Shown: positions 6,677 to 15,098 of the stretch, piece after piece | How positions within the stretch are numbered: the stretch's first letter is position 1 | Layout of the letters: each line of letters begins with the position of its first letter | DNA from: a virus | DNA length: 25,735 bases | Reading direction: 5' to 3' (one strand) | Virus record (IMG/VR): IMGVR_UViG_3300030102_001981 | Coordinates: 1-25,735 of that record | The notes under the pieces: model-generated | Told to the model about the DNA's origin: nothing | The model's input: the letters and a program-made list of their open reading frames with translations, nothing else | Databases searched by the model: none | Made by a program: the position numbers and the translations under genes

Positions 6677-7489
6677 TTAATATGGTGAATCAGATGTTGA
6701 TTCACTGACCTTATCCTCTTCGTACTTAGCACTAACTGCACCCTTAGAGACACCCTCTGAGAATTCTTTTGCAGTTTTGTAAGCATTTGGATCTGTCAAT
6801 GGCCCAACTTTTGTAATACTCCAATTATAAAACTCACCCTTACTGTTTGATTGTAAGACAGTTTTTAAATTGTAAACATGACTAAAAGCAGGCGGCTTTA
6901 TGATACTGCCATCTTTTTTCATATGCTTGTTACTTGTGATCATGGTATTCCACTCTCTACTCTTTACAAGCTGTGAAAATGACATTGCTATCAAGGCACT
7001 TTCAGTAACCATATTACCATCTAACATCAACACATAGTGATTAGCAGTATTAGATAGATAGTTACCACTAGGTAATCTATCTTTTCCTAACTGATCTCTA
7101 GTTGTTTTTGTTATGATATCACTGTTAGCAGGATATGTAGCGACAGGTGCGCTGTCACCTTTACCTCTATCTTGCCACTCTACGAACTCTCTTTTGTAAT
7201 AGCATCGTAGAACATTGATACCTTTTCTGCCATCGTAAAGTTTTTTAGACACAGAGTTAATAATCATACCAGGTTTTGCACCTTGTATGTATTCCCCTTT
7301 GCCCTCTTTAACTTGTGGAGATAGATCTTGTAAGATTCTTAAAAATGGAATCTTAACATCTTCTGATCCTACATTCTCCATGCCCATACCTGCATCTGCT
7401 TCAAACATTGCAGTAAGTTCACTAGGCAGATTTGCTTCTTTTTTCGCTAGTTTCTTTTCACTAGTATCTGTCATTGCTTCTTGACTCAT
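6677..7489 (-). CDS. Hypothetical phage protein, possible ssDNA-binding/recombination-associated (270 aa)
   Basis: A 270-residue protein with a charged, disordered-looking N-terminus (1-20) and an acidic, Ser-rich C-terminus (DKVSESTSDSPY). The core includes the pattern DVKIPFLRILQDLSPQVKEG (44-63) followed by YIQGAKPGMIINS, which I have seen in many phage proteins lying next to replication and single-strand-binding genes but without an established function. An acidic C-terminal tail on a beta-rich core is compatible with a single-stranded DNA-binding protein, and the position before primase, helicase and polymerase fits. This is inference, and I see no diagnostic OB-fold motif. The start codon is ATG at 7489, 2 nt after the stop of the upstream gene. 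Confidence 0.85.
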   Translation of the reverse strand: MSQEAMTDTSEKKLAKKEANLPSELTAMFEADAGMGMENVGSEDVKIPFLRILQDLSPQVKEGKGEYIQGAKPGMIINSVSKKLYDGRKGINVLRCYYKREFVEWQDRGKGDSAPVATYPANSDIITKTTRDQLGKDRLPSGNYLSNTANHYVLMLDGNMVTESALIAMSFSQLVKSREWNTMITSNKHMKKDGSIIKPPAFSHVYNLKTVLQSNSKGEFYNWSITKVGPLTDPNAYKTAKEFSEGVSKGAVSAKYEEDKVSESTSDSPY

Positions 7490-7491
7490 TG

Positions 7492-8079
7492 TTATTTACT
7501 CCTCTTTATTTTGGTTTGGTTTCCTACAAACATGTTAAATAGTTCGGAAGGCACCTCAAGTCCTTTTTCAAGGCGCTCCCTAAATGCAGCAACAAGGACT
7601 CGGTTATGAACATCTACCTTTTGCGTAGGTAAATAACCTTTTTGCTGTGCAAGGCTAGCGTATTCCACTGCCTTGTTATCTTCGCCACGACCAAAGGAAA
7701 CTGTGATATTGTTTTGAATAATATCACCATGGCCGTTATCTCGAAGCCAGTTAAACGCTTTTTCTCTACCTTCGGGATCCTTATCCGCTTTAGGTAGATA
7801 TGCGTTAATTACTTTTCTTACTTCAACTACAGTTCCGTCGTGTAGTGTCAGTTTTTCTATACCTTTTTCAGCCAGAAGGTCTGGTATTTCTTCGTAAGAA
7901 ATCTTTTTTATTTCTGCTTTTAACTTGTCAACTTCTTCTACAAGTTGCTCTAACTTATCCTCATATCCTTCTAACTTTTTTACTTTCTTATTTAACTCTG
8001 CTAGGTCACCACCACCTTCTTGCAGAGTATCACTTTGGTCTTGTTCCCAAAGTTTTTCCATATTACTTTCTTTACTCAT
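7492..8079 (-). CDS. Hypothetical coiled-coil phage replication-region protein (195 aa)
   Basis: I chose the ATG at 8079 (MSKESNMEKLWEQ) over the one at 8094 because it has GAGG 5 nt upstream and the usual 8-nt overlap with the previous stop; the longer form would have 200 residues. The product has a coiled coil at about 25-65 (LNKKVKKLEGYEDKLEQLVEEVDKL split by charged heptads), then YEEIPDLLAEKGIEKLTLHDG, FNWLRDNGHGDII and a C-terminal RERLEKGLEVPSELF. This arrangement is familiar from replication regions of T7-like and other phages, where the function is unknown. Local GC is about 40-45%, higher than in the helicase and primase genes. It probably acts with its 270-residue neighbour. Confidence 0.85.
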   Translation of the reverse strand: MSKESNMEKLWEQDQSDTLQEGGGDLAELNKKVKKLEGYEDKLEQLVEEVDKLKAEIKKISYEEIPDLLAEKGIEKLTLHDGTVVEVRKVINAYLPKADKDPEGREKAFNWLRDNGHGDIIQNNITVSFGRGEDNKAVEYASLAQQKGYLPTQKVDVHNRVLVAAFRERLEKGLEVPSELFNMFVGNQTKIKRSK

Positions 8080-8464
8080 CTGTACCTCTTTCATACATAT
8101 TAATTGAAATAGGATAGTATTGTCTTTCTTGCCTGTCCCATTTCAAAAGTTTATATTTACCATTGTTCGTTTCAGAAACAATAGAACAAGCTACACCTAT
8201 CATAGCAGGATCACCTGTTAATAACAAGTAATCATCATCTGAAAAGTCTTTTAACATCCTTTTCATTTTTCTAATCATAGGTGCAGGACTAAACATTATT
8301 TGTTTGTCCTCATCTAACAATACCTTAATTTCGCCAAACTCTTGTGCTCCAACAATATTTATTTTTGGTGCACCGTCACGTGTTCCAGGTACTGCTTGAA
8401 TTACATAAACAATAGATTTGTTTTGAAATTTATCGTTCAATGCTTTTGCTAAACTTTCTGTCAT
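8072..8464 (-). CDS. Hypothetical protein, first gene of the leftward replication operon (130 aa)
   Basis: The frame is open upstream to 8560, but that would cross the divergent promoter and the SNF2 gene start, so the ATG at 8464 (MTESLAKALNDKF) is the likely start. The 130-residue product contains YVIQAVPGTRDGAPK, IMFSPAPMIRKM, DYLLLTGDPAMIG and a C-terminal KWDRQERQYYPI. It looks like a compact alpha/beta protein. I recall similar unknown proteins from marine phages but know no function. It lies 7 nt from the palindromic promoter. Depending on which hexamers are used, its mRNA would be nearly leaderless or have a leader of about 20 nt. Being first, it may be an early protein. Confidence 0.85.
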   Translation of the reverse strand: MTESLAKALNDKFQNKSIVYVIQAVPGTRDGAPKINIVGAQEFGEIKVLLDEDKQIMFSPAPMIRKMKRMLKDFSDDDYLLLTGDPAMIGVACSIVSETNNGKYKLLKWDRQERQYYPISINMYERGTDE

Positions 8465-8470
8465 TTCTAC

Positions 8471-8503
8471 TTGACATATAATACATCGTAAATTATATGT
8501 CAA
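8471..8503. promoter_or_regulatory. Perfectly palindromic divergent promoter/operator
   Basis: The only divergent gap in the window (8465-8518) holds a 33-bp inverted repeat: TTGACATATAAT at 8471-8482 and its exact reverse complement at 8492-8503, with a 9-nt spacer. Each arm gives a consensus -35 TTGACA for one direction. With a 17-bp spacer, the opposite arm supplies TATATG as -10 on both strands. Each arm also contains a consensus TATAAT hexamer that could act alone. Transcription would start the replication operon leftwards and the SNF2 unit rightwards. A dimeric regulator could also bind the dyad. Confidence 0.8.
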
Positions 8504-8518
8504 TACAAGAAAGAAAAA

Positions 8519-9979
8519 ATGTTTAAATATAAATTTAAAACTAAACCGTTTGAGCATCAATTAATTGCGCTTGAAAGAAGTGCTTTTGAAAAAAATTTTG
8601 CGTTGTTTATGGAAATGGGTACAGGTAAATCTAAGGTATTAATAGATAACATTTCTATATTGTATGACAACGGAAAGATAGATGGTGCATTAATTATAGC
8701 ACCTAAAGGTGTATATAAAAATTGGTATTCAGAAGAGATACCAACGCATATGCCTGCTCATGTAAAACATAAAATGGTTATGTGGCAACCAAACCATACT
8801 AAAAAATTTAAAAAACAATACGAAAATTTATTAAAAGTTGATGATGATTTGCATATATTTATTATGAATGTTGAAGCATTGTCTACTCAAAAAGGTGTGG
8901 ATGCTGCGCAAAAGTTTTTAAGAACACACAAAGCTATGATGGCCATAGACGAAAGCACAACAATAAAAAACCCAGGTGCTGCTAGAACTAAAAACGTAAT
9001 TAAAATTGCTGATGGTGCAGTGTATCGTAGAATACTTACAGGTTCTCCTGTAACTAAATCTCCATTAGATTTGTTTAGTCAATGTTATTTTCTTGATCCA
9101 TTTTTATTAAACTTTTTTTCTTATGTATCTTTTAGAAATAGATACGCGATAATGCGTAGAGTATTAATCAACGGTAGATCTATCCAGCTAGTTGCTGGTT
9201 ATCAAAGAATAGAAGAACTAGAACGTAGTATTAAACCATTTTCATTTAGAGTATTAAAGGAGGATTGCTTGGACTTACCTAAAAAATTATTTATAAAACA
9301 CAGAGTAGAATTAACTAAAGAACAAAGACAACTTTATGATCAAATGCGAACCACGGCCCTCGCAGAACTAAACTCTAAAGTTATGTCAACTAGCACAGTA
9401 TTAACACAGTTAATGAGATTACATCAGATAACTTGTGGTCATATGAAAACTGATAATGATGAGGTAATAGAGTTAAAAAACAATAGAATAAAAGACCTAC
9501 TTAATTTAATTGAAGACATTGATGGCAAGGTAATTATTTGGGCTAACTATGTTCATGATATTCAAAATATTATAAAAGCTATCTCTCATGAAAAGGATGA
9601 AGAGGGTAACTTAAAGTATGGAAAAGAATCCATTGTTACTTATTATGGTGCAATAAACGCTGATAAAAGACAGGATAATATAAAAAAATTTCAAGATCCA
9701 AACTCTAAGGTTCGTTTCTTTATAGGTAATCCACAAACGGGTGGCTATGGTATAACACTAACAGAAGCTAAAGCTGTTATATATTATTCTAATAGTTATG
9801 ACCTAGAAAAAAGATTACAATCAGAAGACAGAGCGCATCGTATTGGTCAAAAAAACAATGTTACTTATATTGATATGTTAGCAGATGATACTGTAGATGA
9901 GAAGATTGTTGAGTCATTAAGAAGTAAGGTTAATATAGCTACTGAAATAATGGGTGAAGATTTAAGAGAATGGATTTAA
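8519..9979 (+). CDS. SNF2-like DEAD-type ATPase/helicase
   Basis: A 486-residue superfamily 2 enzyme of the SNF2 type. Visible motifs: I MEMGTGKS (31-38), Ia LIIAPKGVYKNW (58-69), II DEST (144-147), III LTGSP (173-177), IV WANY (341-344), V GNPQTGGYGITLTEA (403-417) and VI SEDRAHRIGQ (435-444). Two RecA-like lobes fill the protein; no accessory DNA-binding, chromatin-reading or nuclease domain is seen. Phage SNF2-like proteins are proposed to remodel protein-DNA complexes or assist replication and recombination, but this is not proven. It is on the opposite strand to all other large genes and is driven by the rightward half of the palindromic promoter, with a short leader (AAGAAAGAAAAA) lacking a strong Shine-Dalgarno sequence. 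Confidence 0.95.
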   Translation: MFKYKFKTKPFEHQLIALERSAFEKNFALFMEMGTGKSKVLIDNISILYDNGKIDGALIIAPKGVYKNWYSEEIPTHMPAHVKHKMVMWQPNHTKKFKKQYENLLKVDDDLHIFIMNVEALSTQKGVDAAQKFLRTHKAMMAIDESTTIKNPGAARTKNVIKIADGAVYRRILTGSPVTKSPLDLFSQCYFLDPFLLNFFSYVSFRNRYAIMRRVLINGRSIQLVAGYQRIEELERSIKPFSFRVLKEDCLDLPKKLFIKHRVELTKEQRQLYDQMRTTALAELNSKVMSTSTVLTQLMRLHQITCGHMKTDNDEVIELKNNRIKDLLNLIEDIDGKVIIWANYVHDIQNIIKAISHEKDEEGNLKYGKESIVTYYGAINADKRQDNIKKFQDPNSKVRFFIGNPQTGGYGITLTEAKAVIYYSNSYDLEKRLQSEDRAHRIGQKNNVTYIDMLADDTVDEKIVESLRSKVNIATEIMGEDLREWI

Positions 9980-10179
9980 TATTATTAAGCGATGAATTAT
10001 ATCATTTAGTTGAAGTTACAAAAGAGATGACAAAAGGAATAGAACTGTTAAGTGAAGTGGATTGTTTTGATCTTTGTGATATACTTAGACTACATTTAAC
10101 AACTTACTATGATTATCCTATCAATGCTCACGTTATGAAAGATGGTAGTGGTGATTTGTATGGATGTATTTGTCGTTAA
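9970..10179 (+). CDS. Hypothetical acidic protein (69 aa) coupled to the SNF2 gene
   Basis: A 69-residue product, MDLILLSDELYHLVEVTKEM and on to a C-terminal GDLYGCICR, mostly helical in appearance and acidic, with four Cys (CFDLC in the middle and CIC at the end). Its ATG lies 10 nt inside the end of the SNF2 gene, so it is translationally coupled and may be a partner or regulator of that ATPase. Its TAA overlaps, tail to tail, the stop codon of the endolysin gene on the other strand. No family is recognised. The short length lowers confidence slightly, but overlap, frame and spacing all suit a real gene. Confidence 0.7.
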   Translation: MDLILLSDELYHLVEVTKEMTKGIELLSEVDCFDLCDILRLHLTTYYDYPINAHVMKDGSGDLYGCICR

Positions 10180-10652
10180 ACTAAATCTTTTGCTTTTCCA
10201 ATTACAGGTTTATATTTAGTTTTTCCTTCTGATTTGTATGCATGCAAGAATTGTTTTCTTGGTTGGTCAGTGGTATAGCTGCAATGTATCCATCCACTGT
10301 TCGGCTCACCAGGAGTATAGAACTCTAATATCAATTGATCAAATTCTAAGTTTGCATAAATCCAATCAGCTAACTCAGCATTGTCTGTGCCCATCACTTC
10401 AAAATCCGCCGCCTCTGCTTTTGCATGCTGTGAATTTACAGAGCTACCTATTTTTAGACAGAGCTGTTCTGAACGAAACCCGCTAGTTACTTTTACTCTA
10501 CCAAAGTGATCACGTACGGGTTGAAGAATATTTTCACAAAGTGCTTTTAGTTTTTCTATCTGACCTGAATTTGGATTGTTGTTGATATCCAATCTAATAG
10601 CTGTATCTGATTTAATTAACTCTTGAAGAGTAAAGTTACGTGAAAGATTCAT
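10176..10652 (-). CDS. M15-family peptidase endolysin
   Basis: A 158-residue zinc peptidase of the M15 (VanY/L-Ala-D-Glu or D-Ala-D-Ala peptidase) type. It starts with the family-like FTLQELIKS segment, has VTSGFRS (55-61), the first zinc site SQHAKAEAAD (74-83, ligands H76 and D83) and the second GWIHCS (120-125, ligand H123). The usual glycine in the SQHxxGxAxD motif is replaced by Glu (E80), but the ligands are kept. No signal peptide is present, so release through the membrane by the neighbouring holin is expected. It follows the holin gene through a TAATG junction. Its stop codon overlaps the stop of the convergent plus-strand gene, leaving no room for a terminator. Confidence 0.93.
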   Translation of the reverse strand: MNLSRNFTLQELIKSDTAIRLDINNNPNSGQIEKLKALCENILQPVRDHFGRVKVTSGFRSEQLCLKIGSSVNSQHAKAEAADFEVMGTDNAELADWIYANLEFDQLILEFYTPGEPNSGWIHCSYTTDQPRKQFLHAYKSEGKTKYKPVIGKAKDLV

Positions 10653-10870
10653 TATTTAAATACTAATCCTATTGCAAAAAGTGCTGCAGATCCCGCTGCT
10701 GCTAAGAGAACCCAATAGATCTTGTCTATCTTACCACCCAACTTCTCGACATCTGCATGTATATGTTTGAGATGATTATTTTTAATTGTAGTAATATCTT
10801 TTCTTACACCCGTTATATAACCATATAACGCTACTATGTGTTCTCTTGTTGTTTTCGGTTCTATTGCCAT
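10652..10870 (-). CDS. XhlA-like holin/membrane lysis protein
   Basis: A 72-residue protein with a polar, helical N-terminal part (residues 1-48) including DITTIKNNHLKHIHADVEKL, and one C-terminal transmembrane helix (WVLLAAAGSAALFAIGLVF, about 53-71). This layout matches XhlA-like haemolysin/holin proteins that associate with the membrane and work with an endolysin. It is followed directly by the M15 endolysin gene (TAATG), which supports a holin role in cytoplasmic membrane permeabilisation at the end of the late operon. A structural membrane-associated protein is the less likely alternative. The start is an ATG 2 nt after the stop of the 1404-residue gene. Confidence 0.8.
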   Translation of the reverse strand: MAIEPKTTREHIVALYGYITGVRKDITTIKNNHLKHIHADVEKLGGKIDKIYWVLLAAAGSAALFAIGLVFK

Positions 10871-10872
10871 AA

Positions 10873-13800
10873 TTATTTTCTTGAAGCTATTAACTTCTCT
10901 TCTGGTGATAATAAAAGTTCTTGTGTTTGTGTCAACCCTGATAATGGGTTTACATTTAAGGGTCTATTACCTATATTTGTAGGCATTGCCGTGTTTAAAT
11001 CCTGTTTAAATATACTAGGTATAAATGAACTTTCTCCTTTAGTTCTATCTTTTATGTCATTTAAAAAATCATCTACTTGTGTTTCCTCTTCTAAACTTTC
11101 CAAATTTAAAGGAATAGAACTTACATCAGATATAAATTTATTAATGGTTCTTAGAGAAGTTGGCAGTGGATTATTAAATCCTTTCTCTCTAGCTGTATTA
11201 ACTATTACGTTTATATCTTGAGACGATAATCTAATAGGTGTAAACTTACCAGATAACAGGCCAGCCCTTTGTGTTCTACCTCTAATTCTTTTTATTTGTT
11301 TATTTAAAATTCTTTCATCAACTCCTAATTCTTTTAACGCTTGTATTTGTTGATAAAATTTTTTATCTAATTTATATTTTCTTTTATTTGCTTCAATGAC
11401 TGCTTCTGTTAAATCAAAAGGCGTGACCTCACCACCTCTATAAATTAAACTGTTAATAGGGCCTTTAGTTCTATCTACTGTCTTTCTGTATGCAGTTATA
11501 AAATAAGGAACGGATCTATCAGGATTTGATTCTACTACTCTATATCCAAATAAACCAAATACTTCATTATTGAACATATAATCTTGACCATACTTATCAA
11601 ATTGTTTTATGATATCACTTTCCTCGTCTGCTTGAGTACGAAGTAATCTCAACAATTGTGGGCCACTACCTGGTATTTGTGTTTGTGCTATATGTAACAT
11701 AGATTTGTAAACTTTATCTCCTACACTTTCATCAGGGTCAAATACTCTTTTACCAGTTTTACTTACCCCTCCTCTAGATAAAATATCATTAAACGCTTCA
11801 AAGAATATAGATTCACTTACAAATGGTTGCATAGTTTCAAAAGCAGATTCTACAGATCCTCTTAACAATGATGAAGTTATTTTTTCTGCATCTTGCTCTC
11901 CTTGGGTCACTGCATTTAATACAGTTTGTACTGGTCTAATTAAAGTATCGTATGCATTTGCATGACTAAAATCTATGTATTGTAAGTGTCCTTTATCATT
12001 TCTACCCATAGGTAAAAGAACTGAATTTTTAGACCAATCTGGAACTATTTTTCTTAATGCTTTCATCTCATCTTCAGTTACATCATGTAGTGCTTTCATA
12101 CCTTCGTATAATCCATACGGGACACCTGCAAATGTCATAAATGAATTGATTGCTCTATTTAAACCTATACTAAATGTAGGTGAGTTTGTTGATATCTTAC
12201 CTGTTGCAGGATCTACCATCTCATCAATACTTTGTTTTACAATATTAAAACCAGTTCTAATTATTTCTGCAGGGAAAGAAACAAAGTTACCAAAAGGTAG
12301 ACCTCTTAAATTTTTAATAAATCCTGATACATAATCATAGTTAGGCACTGTGTTTCTTACAATTCTAGCTGCTCGCTGATTTAATGTTTCTACCGCACCA
12401 GTAAATGGATTTCTAAATTGAGGCATCTTACCTCCATATGCTTTCATTAATTTTGCTTTTTCAGAACTAAAATTAATTATTTTCCAAAAGTCATCTTCTG
12501 TAACATATGCATCTTCAGCAGCTTTATAAAATTTTTTAAATGGGTTTAATACTTTAGAAAAAGCCTGATCTGTTAACATTTTACCCTGAAGTATACCTGT
12601 ATCTTCTAACAAACCTGTAACGTCTCCAAGTCTTAAATTTGAGTTTACAACACCTAACTCTAACAATTCATCATATGCATTTTGTGCTGCTTTAGGATTA
12701 GCTAATGCATTTTTCTTAGACAAAGCACTAAAAGAATCTTTAACAGCTTTACCAAATATTGCATAATCACCAGGTCTAACTGGAATTATAGGTAATACAC
12801 CATTTGCTGTAGCAAACGATCCCGCACTAATTAAGTTTCTCATGTGTGTAACAGGAGATAAAACTGTTTTAGCTACCTGTGATGTTGCTTTTGGAAACAA
12901 CATTAAATTTCTATATAACTTTAATAAAGGTTTATTGCCCATATACCAAGCGGTTGTTCCTTCTAATGCTTCTGCAACTTTAGGATGAAACACCATTTCA
13001 CCAAAAGGATTAAATTTATTTGTAGCAGCTGTTGCTCCAAAAGTTTCAAAGAAACTTGGGTCTTTCATAATTACATTTCTATAAAAATCTACACCAGGAA
13101 CCTCGCCTAATATTGCTCTAGCTGTTTCTTTATTACTAAAACCTATTGGTAAATTTCTATCAGCCGCTGACCCTGGTTTAATATCAGCTGCTCTAATAGC
13201 ACCTGCTACAGGAATTTTTGCATCAACTATACCAAACGCAGACTCTGCATTTTTTATAGCGTTTATTACTGATCTACCTAAATTTAATTTAGTATTATAG
13301 TTTGTAAGAGTTTCTACTGTGTTGAAAAATCTAATTCTAATATCACCTTCATCTCCTAATATTTTTCTTAAATTTTTATTACCTAAAAATTCTTTTTGTA
13401 GTGTTGCTTTTGATAATTGTGTTGGTGCAGTAAAATCAATTAATAATGCCTCTGCATCTTCAAAAGGTCTAACTTTTCTAGTTCCTAAAAGATCATCTAA
13501 ACCTTTTGCTTGTCTAACTTGTTCTTTTGTTGCTTGTCCAAATCTTTGTAAAGTATCCTCTACTCCCTGTAATCCTTCTTTGGTGGTAAATCTACCTAAT
13601 TTTATTTCATTTGCTTTTACTATTTGATCTATTACAGAGTCCGCTGTTTCAGGTGTCATTCCATTACCACCATAATCTCTTCTTAAATTTGGATTTGCTT
13701 TACTTACTTTAATTAATTCATCTCTTACTGTTTTAACTGTATCTCTAGAAGGTTTATATTGTAAAAATCTAGCTAAACTTTTTGTTTCTATTAACGGAAA

Positions 13801-15087
13801 CGCAGTTTCAAAAAATGATCCTATTTTATTTTCTACTAATTGTTTATATCTTTTACCTGCTGCCTTTTGAACTAAGTCAGTATTGTAAAAAGTATTTCTA
13901 ACATCATCTGCAACTAATCTAGTGTAATACATACTTTGATATAATCTATCAAAATCTTTTGCTCCTGATGTGCCACGTAATAAATTTTTTAATTTACTTA
14001 CTTGACTTTCATCAAAACCTTTTAATGGATTTTTTAAACTACCACCAAATTCTATTAAACTTCTACCTTTATCATCTTTAATAAGTCTAGATTCACCTGA
14101 CATAACAACTCTACCAACTTGTTTCATTATTTTATCTCTTTGTATTTTTTCTGCTTCAGATAAACTAAATCTAAATTTACCAAATAATTGATTAATACTT
14201 GCATTTAAATTATTTACTGAACGAGTAGCTTCTCTTCTAGATCTAGAAGCTATACCTATTGCTTCTCGTTTTAATTCAAATGCTTCTGGCGATAGTTTTT
14301 CTCTTGCTCTTAAAGGACTTCCTATGTAGTTATCAATAAATTGAAACATTCTATTGTTCGATAAATATAATTCTTTACCATGATTTGCTAAAAGTTTAGC
14401 TGTTGTTCCAACACCCGATATAACACCAGTTAATAATATACTCTCTAAACCAAACTTACCTCTGTTAATTAAAGATTGAAATGCATCTGCTCTTCCTTCT
14501 AAAGAATCGTCATCACCTAACTTAGTAATTCCAAAATCAAAAGTAGTACCAAATGTACCTACATCTTCATCAAATACAGCTATCTCTGCTGCAGTTCCAC
14601 CTGCTATACCAGCTACGAATCTTTTTTTATTATAAAACTTTTCTGCTTTTTTTAATTCTTCTAAACCTTTTAAACCATTGTTTCTTTCTAAATATTTATT
14701 ATTCTTTTTTGCTTTGATAGCTTTACTAGCCATCTTTGAACCTTTGACCCCCGCACTCGCTAATTTAAAACCTGCTGTTCCAGGTATTGCTAATTGAGAT
14801 AATACCTCTGTTACTTTACCTGCAGTTGTTGCCTCTGCTGCTTCATCAAATGGATTTATTTTTTCAAAGTATGCTTCTACTTGCGCTGCAGTATTTGTGT
14901 CAGCACCAAGGTCGATTAGTTCTGCACCTAATGATACTGTATTACCAACAGCTTTAATTAAACCAGAACCTACACCAGATAATACAGATTCCCATGTTGC
15001 TACTTCGTTATCTTTTTCTGCTTCATTAAAGGGTGGGTTTTCTATATTAGAAACACTAGATGTTAGTGCTAAAGGATTAACTCCCAT
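10873..15087 (-). CDS. Giant internal virion/ejection-type protein (T7 gp16-like position)
   Basis: At 1404 residues this is the largest gene here, placed last before the lysis genes, exactly where T7-like phages encode their largest ejection protein. The sequence is mostly helical with several Ala/Gly-rich hydrophobic patches (about 35-60, 95-115, 156-172 and 215-232) and a central conserved-looking stretch around VLSPVTHMRNLISAGSF (about 742-758). No lysozyme or lytic transglycosylase motif is visible at the N-terminus, unlike T7 gp16. The expected role is to leave the capsid with the DNA and help form a channel through the cell envelope; this rests on size, order and composition, not on recognised homology. 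An excellent AGGAGG site lies 5 nt before the ATG. Confidence 0.8.
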   Translation of the reverse strand: MGVNPLALTSSVSNIENPPFNEAEKDNEVATWESVLSGVGSGLIKAVGNTVSLGAELIDLGADTNTAAQVEAYFEKINPFDEAAEATTAGKVTEVLSQLAIPGTAGFKLASAGVKGSKMASKAIKAKKNNKYLERNNGLKGLEELKKAEKFYNKKRFVAGIAGGTAAEIAVFDEDVGTFGTTFDFGITKLGDDDSLEGRADAFQSLINRGKFGLESILLTGVISGVGTTAKLLANHGKELYLSNNRMFQFIDNYIGSPLRAREKLSPEAFELKREAIGIASRSRREATRSVNNLNASINQLFGKFRFSLSEAEKIQRDKIMKQVGRVVMSGESRLIKDDKGRSLIEFGGSLKNPLKGFDESQVSKLKNLLRGTSGAKDFDRLYQSMYYTRLVADDVRNTFYNTDLVQKAAGKRYKQLVENKIGSFFETAFPLIETKSLARFLQYKPSRDTVKTVRDELIKVSKANPNLRRDYGGNGMTPETADSVIDQIVKANEIKLGRFTTKEGLQGVEDTLQRFGQATKEQVRQAKGLDDLLGTRKVRPFEDAEALLIDFTAPTQLSKATLQKEFLGNKNLRKILGDEGDIRIRFFNTVETLTNYNTKLNLGRSVINAIKNAESAFGIVDAKIPVAGAIRAADIKPGSAADRNLPIGFSNKETARAILGEVPGVDFYRNVIMKDPSFFETFGATAATNKFNPFGEMVFHPKVAEALEGTTAWYMGNKPLLKLYRNLMLFPKATSQVAKTVLSPVTHMRNLISAGSFATANGVLPIIPVRPGDYAIFGKAVKDSFSALSKKNALANPKAAQNAYDELLELGVVNSNLRLGDVTGLLEDTGILQGKMLTDQAFSKVLNPFKKFYKAAEDAYVTEDDFWKIINFSSEKAKLMKAYGGKMPQFRNPFTGAVETLNQRAARIVRNTVPNYDYVSGFIKNLRGLPFGNFVSFPAEIIRTGFNIVKQSIDEMVDPATGKISTNSPTFSIGLNRAINSFMTFAGVPYGLYEGMKALHDVTEDEMKALRKIVPDWSKNSVLLPMGRNDKGHLQYIDFSHANAYDTLIRPVQTVLNAVTQGEQDAEKITSSLLRGSVESAFETMQPFVSESIFFEAFNDILSRGGVSKTGKRVFDPDESVGDKVYKSMLHIAQTQIPGSGPQLLRLLRTQADEESDIIKQFDKYGQDYMFNNEVFGLFGYRVVESNPDRSVPYFITAYRKTVDRTKGPINSLIYRGGEVTPFDLTEAVIEANKRKYKLDKKFYQQIQALKELGVDERILNKQIKRIRGRTQRAGLLSGKFTPIRLSSQDINVIVNTAREKGFNNPLPTSLRTINKFISDVSSIPLNLESLEEETQVDDFLNDIKDRTKGESSFIPSIFKQDLNTAMPTNIGNRPLNVNPLSGLTQTQELLLSPEEKLIASRK

Positions 15088-15092
15088 TTAAA

Positions 15093-15098
15093 CCTCCT
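15093..15098 (-). promoter_or_regulatory. Consensus Shine-Dalgarno site for the 1404-residue protein
   Basis: AGGAGG on the minus strand, 5 nt (TTTAA) before the ATG at 15087, overlapping the TAG stop of the upstream gene. Most genes in this block have weak or hidden ribosome sites and appear coupled by TAATG overlaps, so a perfect site here suggests independent, strong initiation of the giant virion protein. Confidence 0.8.

Noticed and set aside
8080-8094. Earlier ATG (8094) for the coiled-coil replication-region gene
   Set aside because: It has no Shine-Dalgarno sequence and gives a 23-nt overlap; the ATG at 8079 has GAGG at 5 nt and the usual 8-nt overlap.
8465-8560. Upstream extension of the 130-residue gene to a start at 8560
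   Set aside because: It would run through the palindromic promoter and overlap the SNF2 start; the extra 32 residues (Phe/Lys-rich) look like non-coding AT-rich sequence, and the ATG at 8464 suits the promoter spacing.
10838-11221. Plus-strand open frame of 127 codons across the holin and giant-protein junction
   Set aside because: It is antisense to two well-supported minus-strand genes with no recognisable domain or ribosome site in context.
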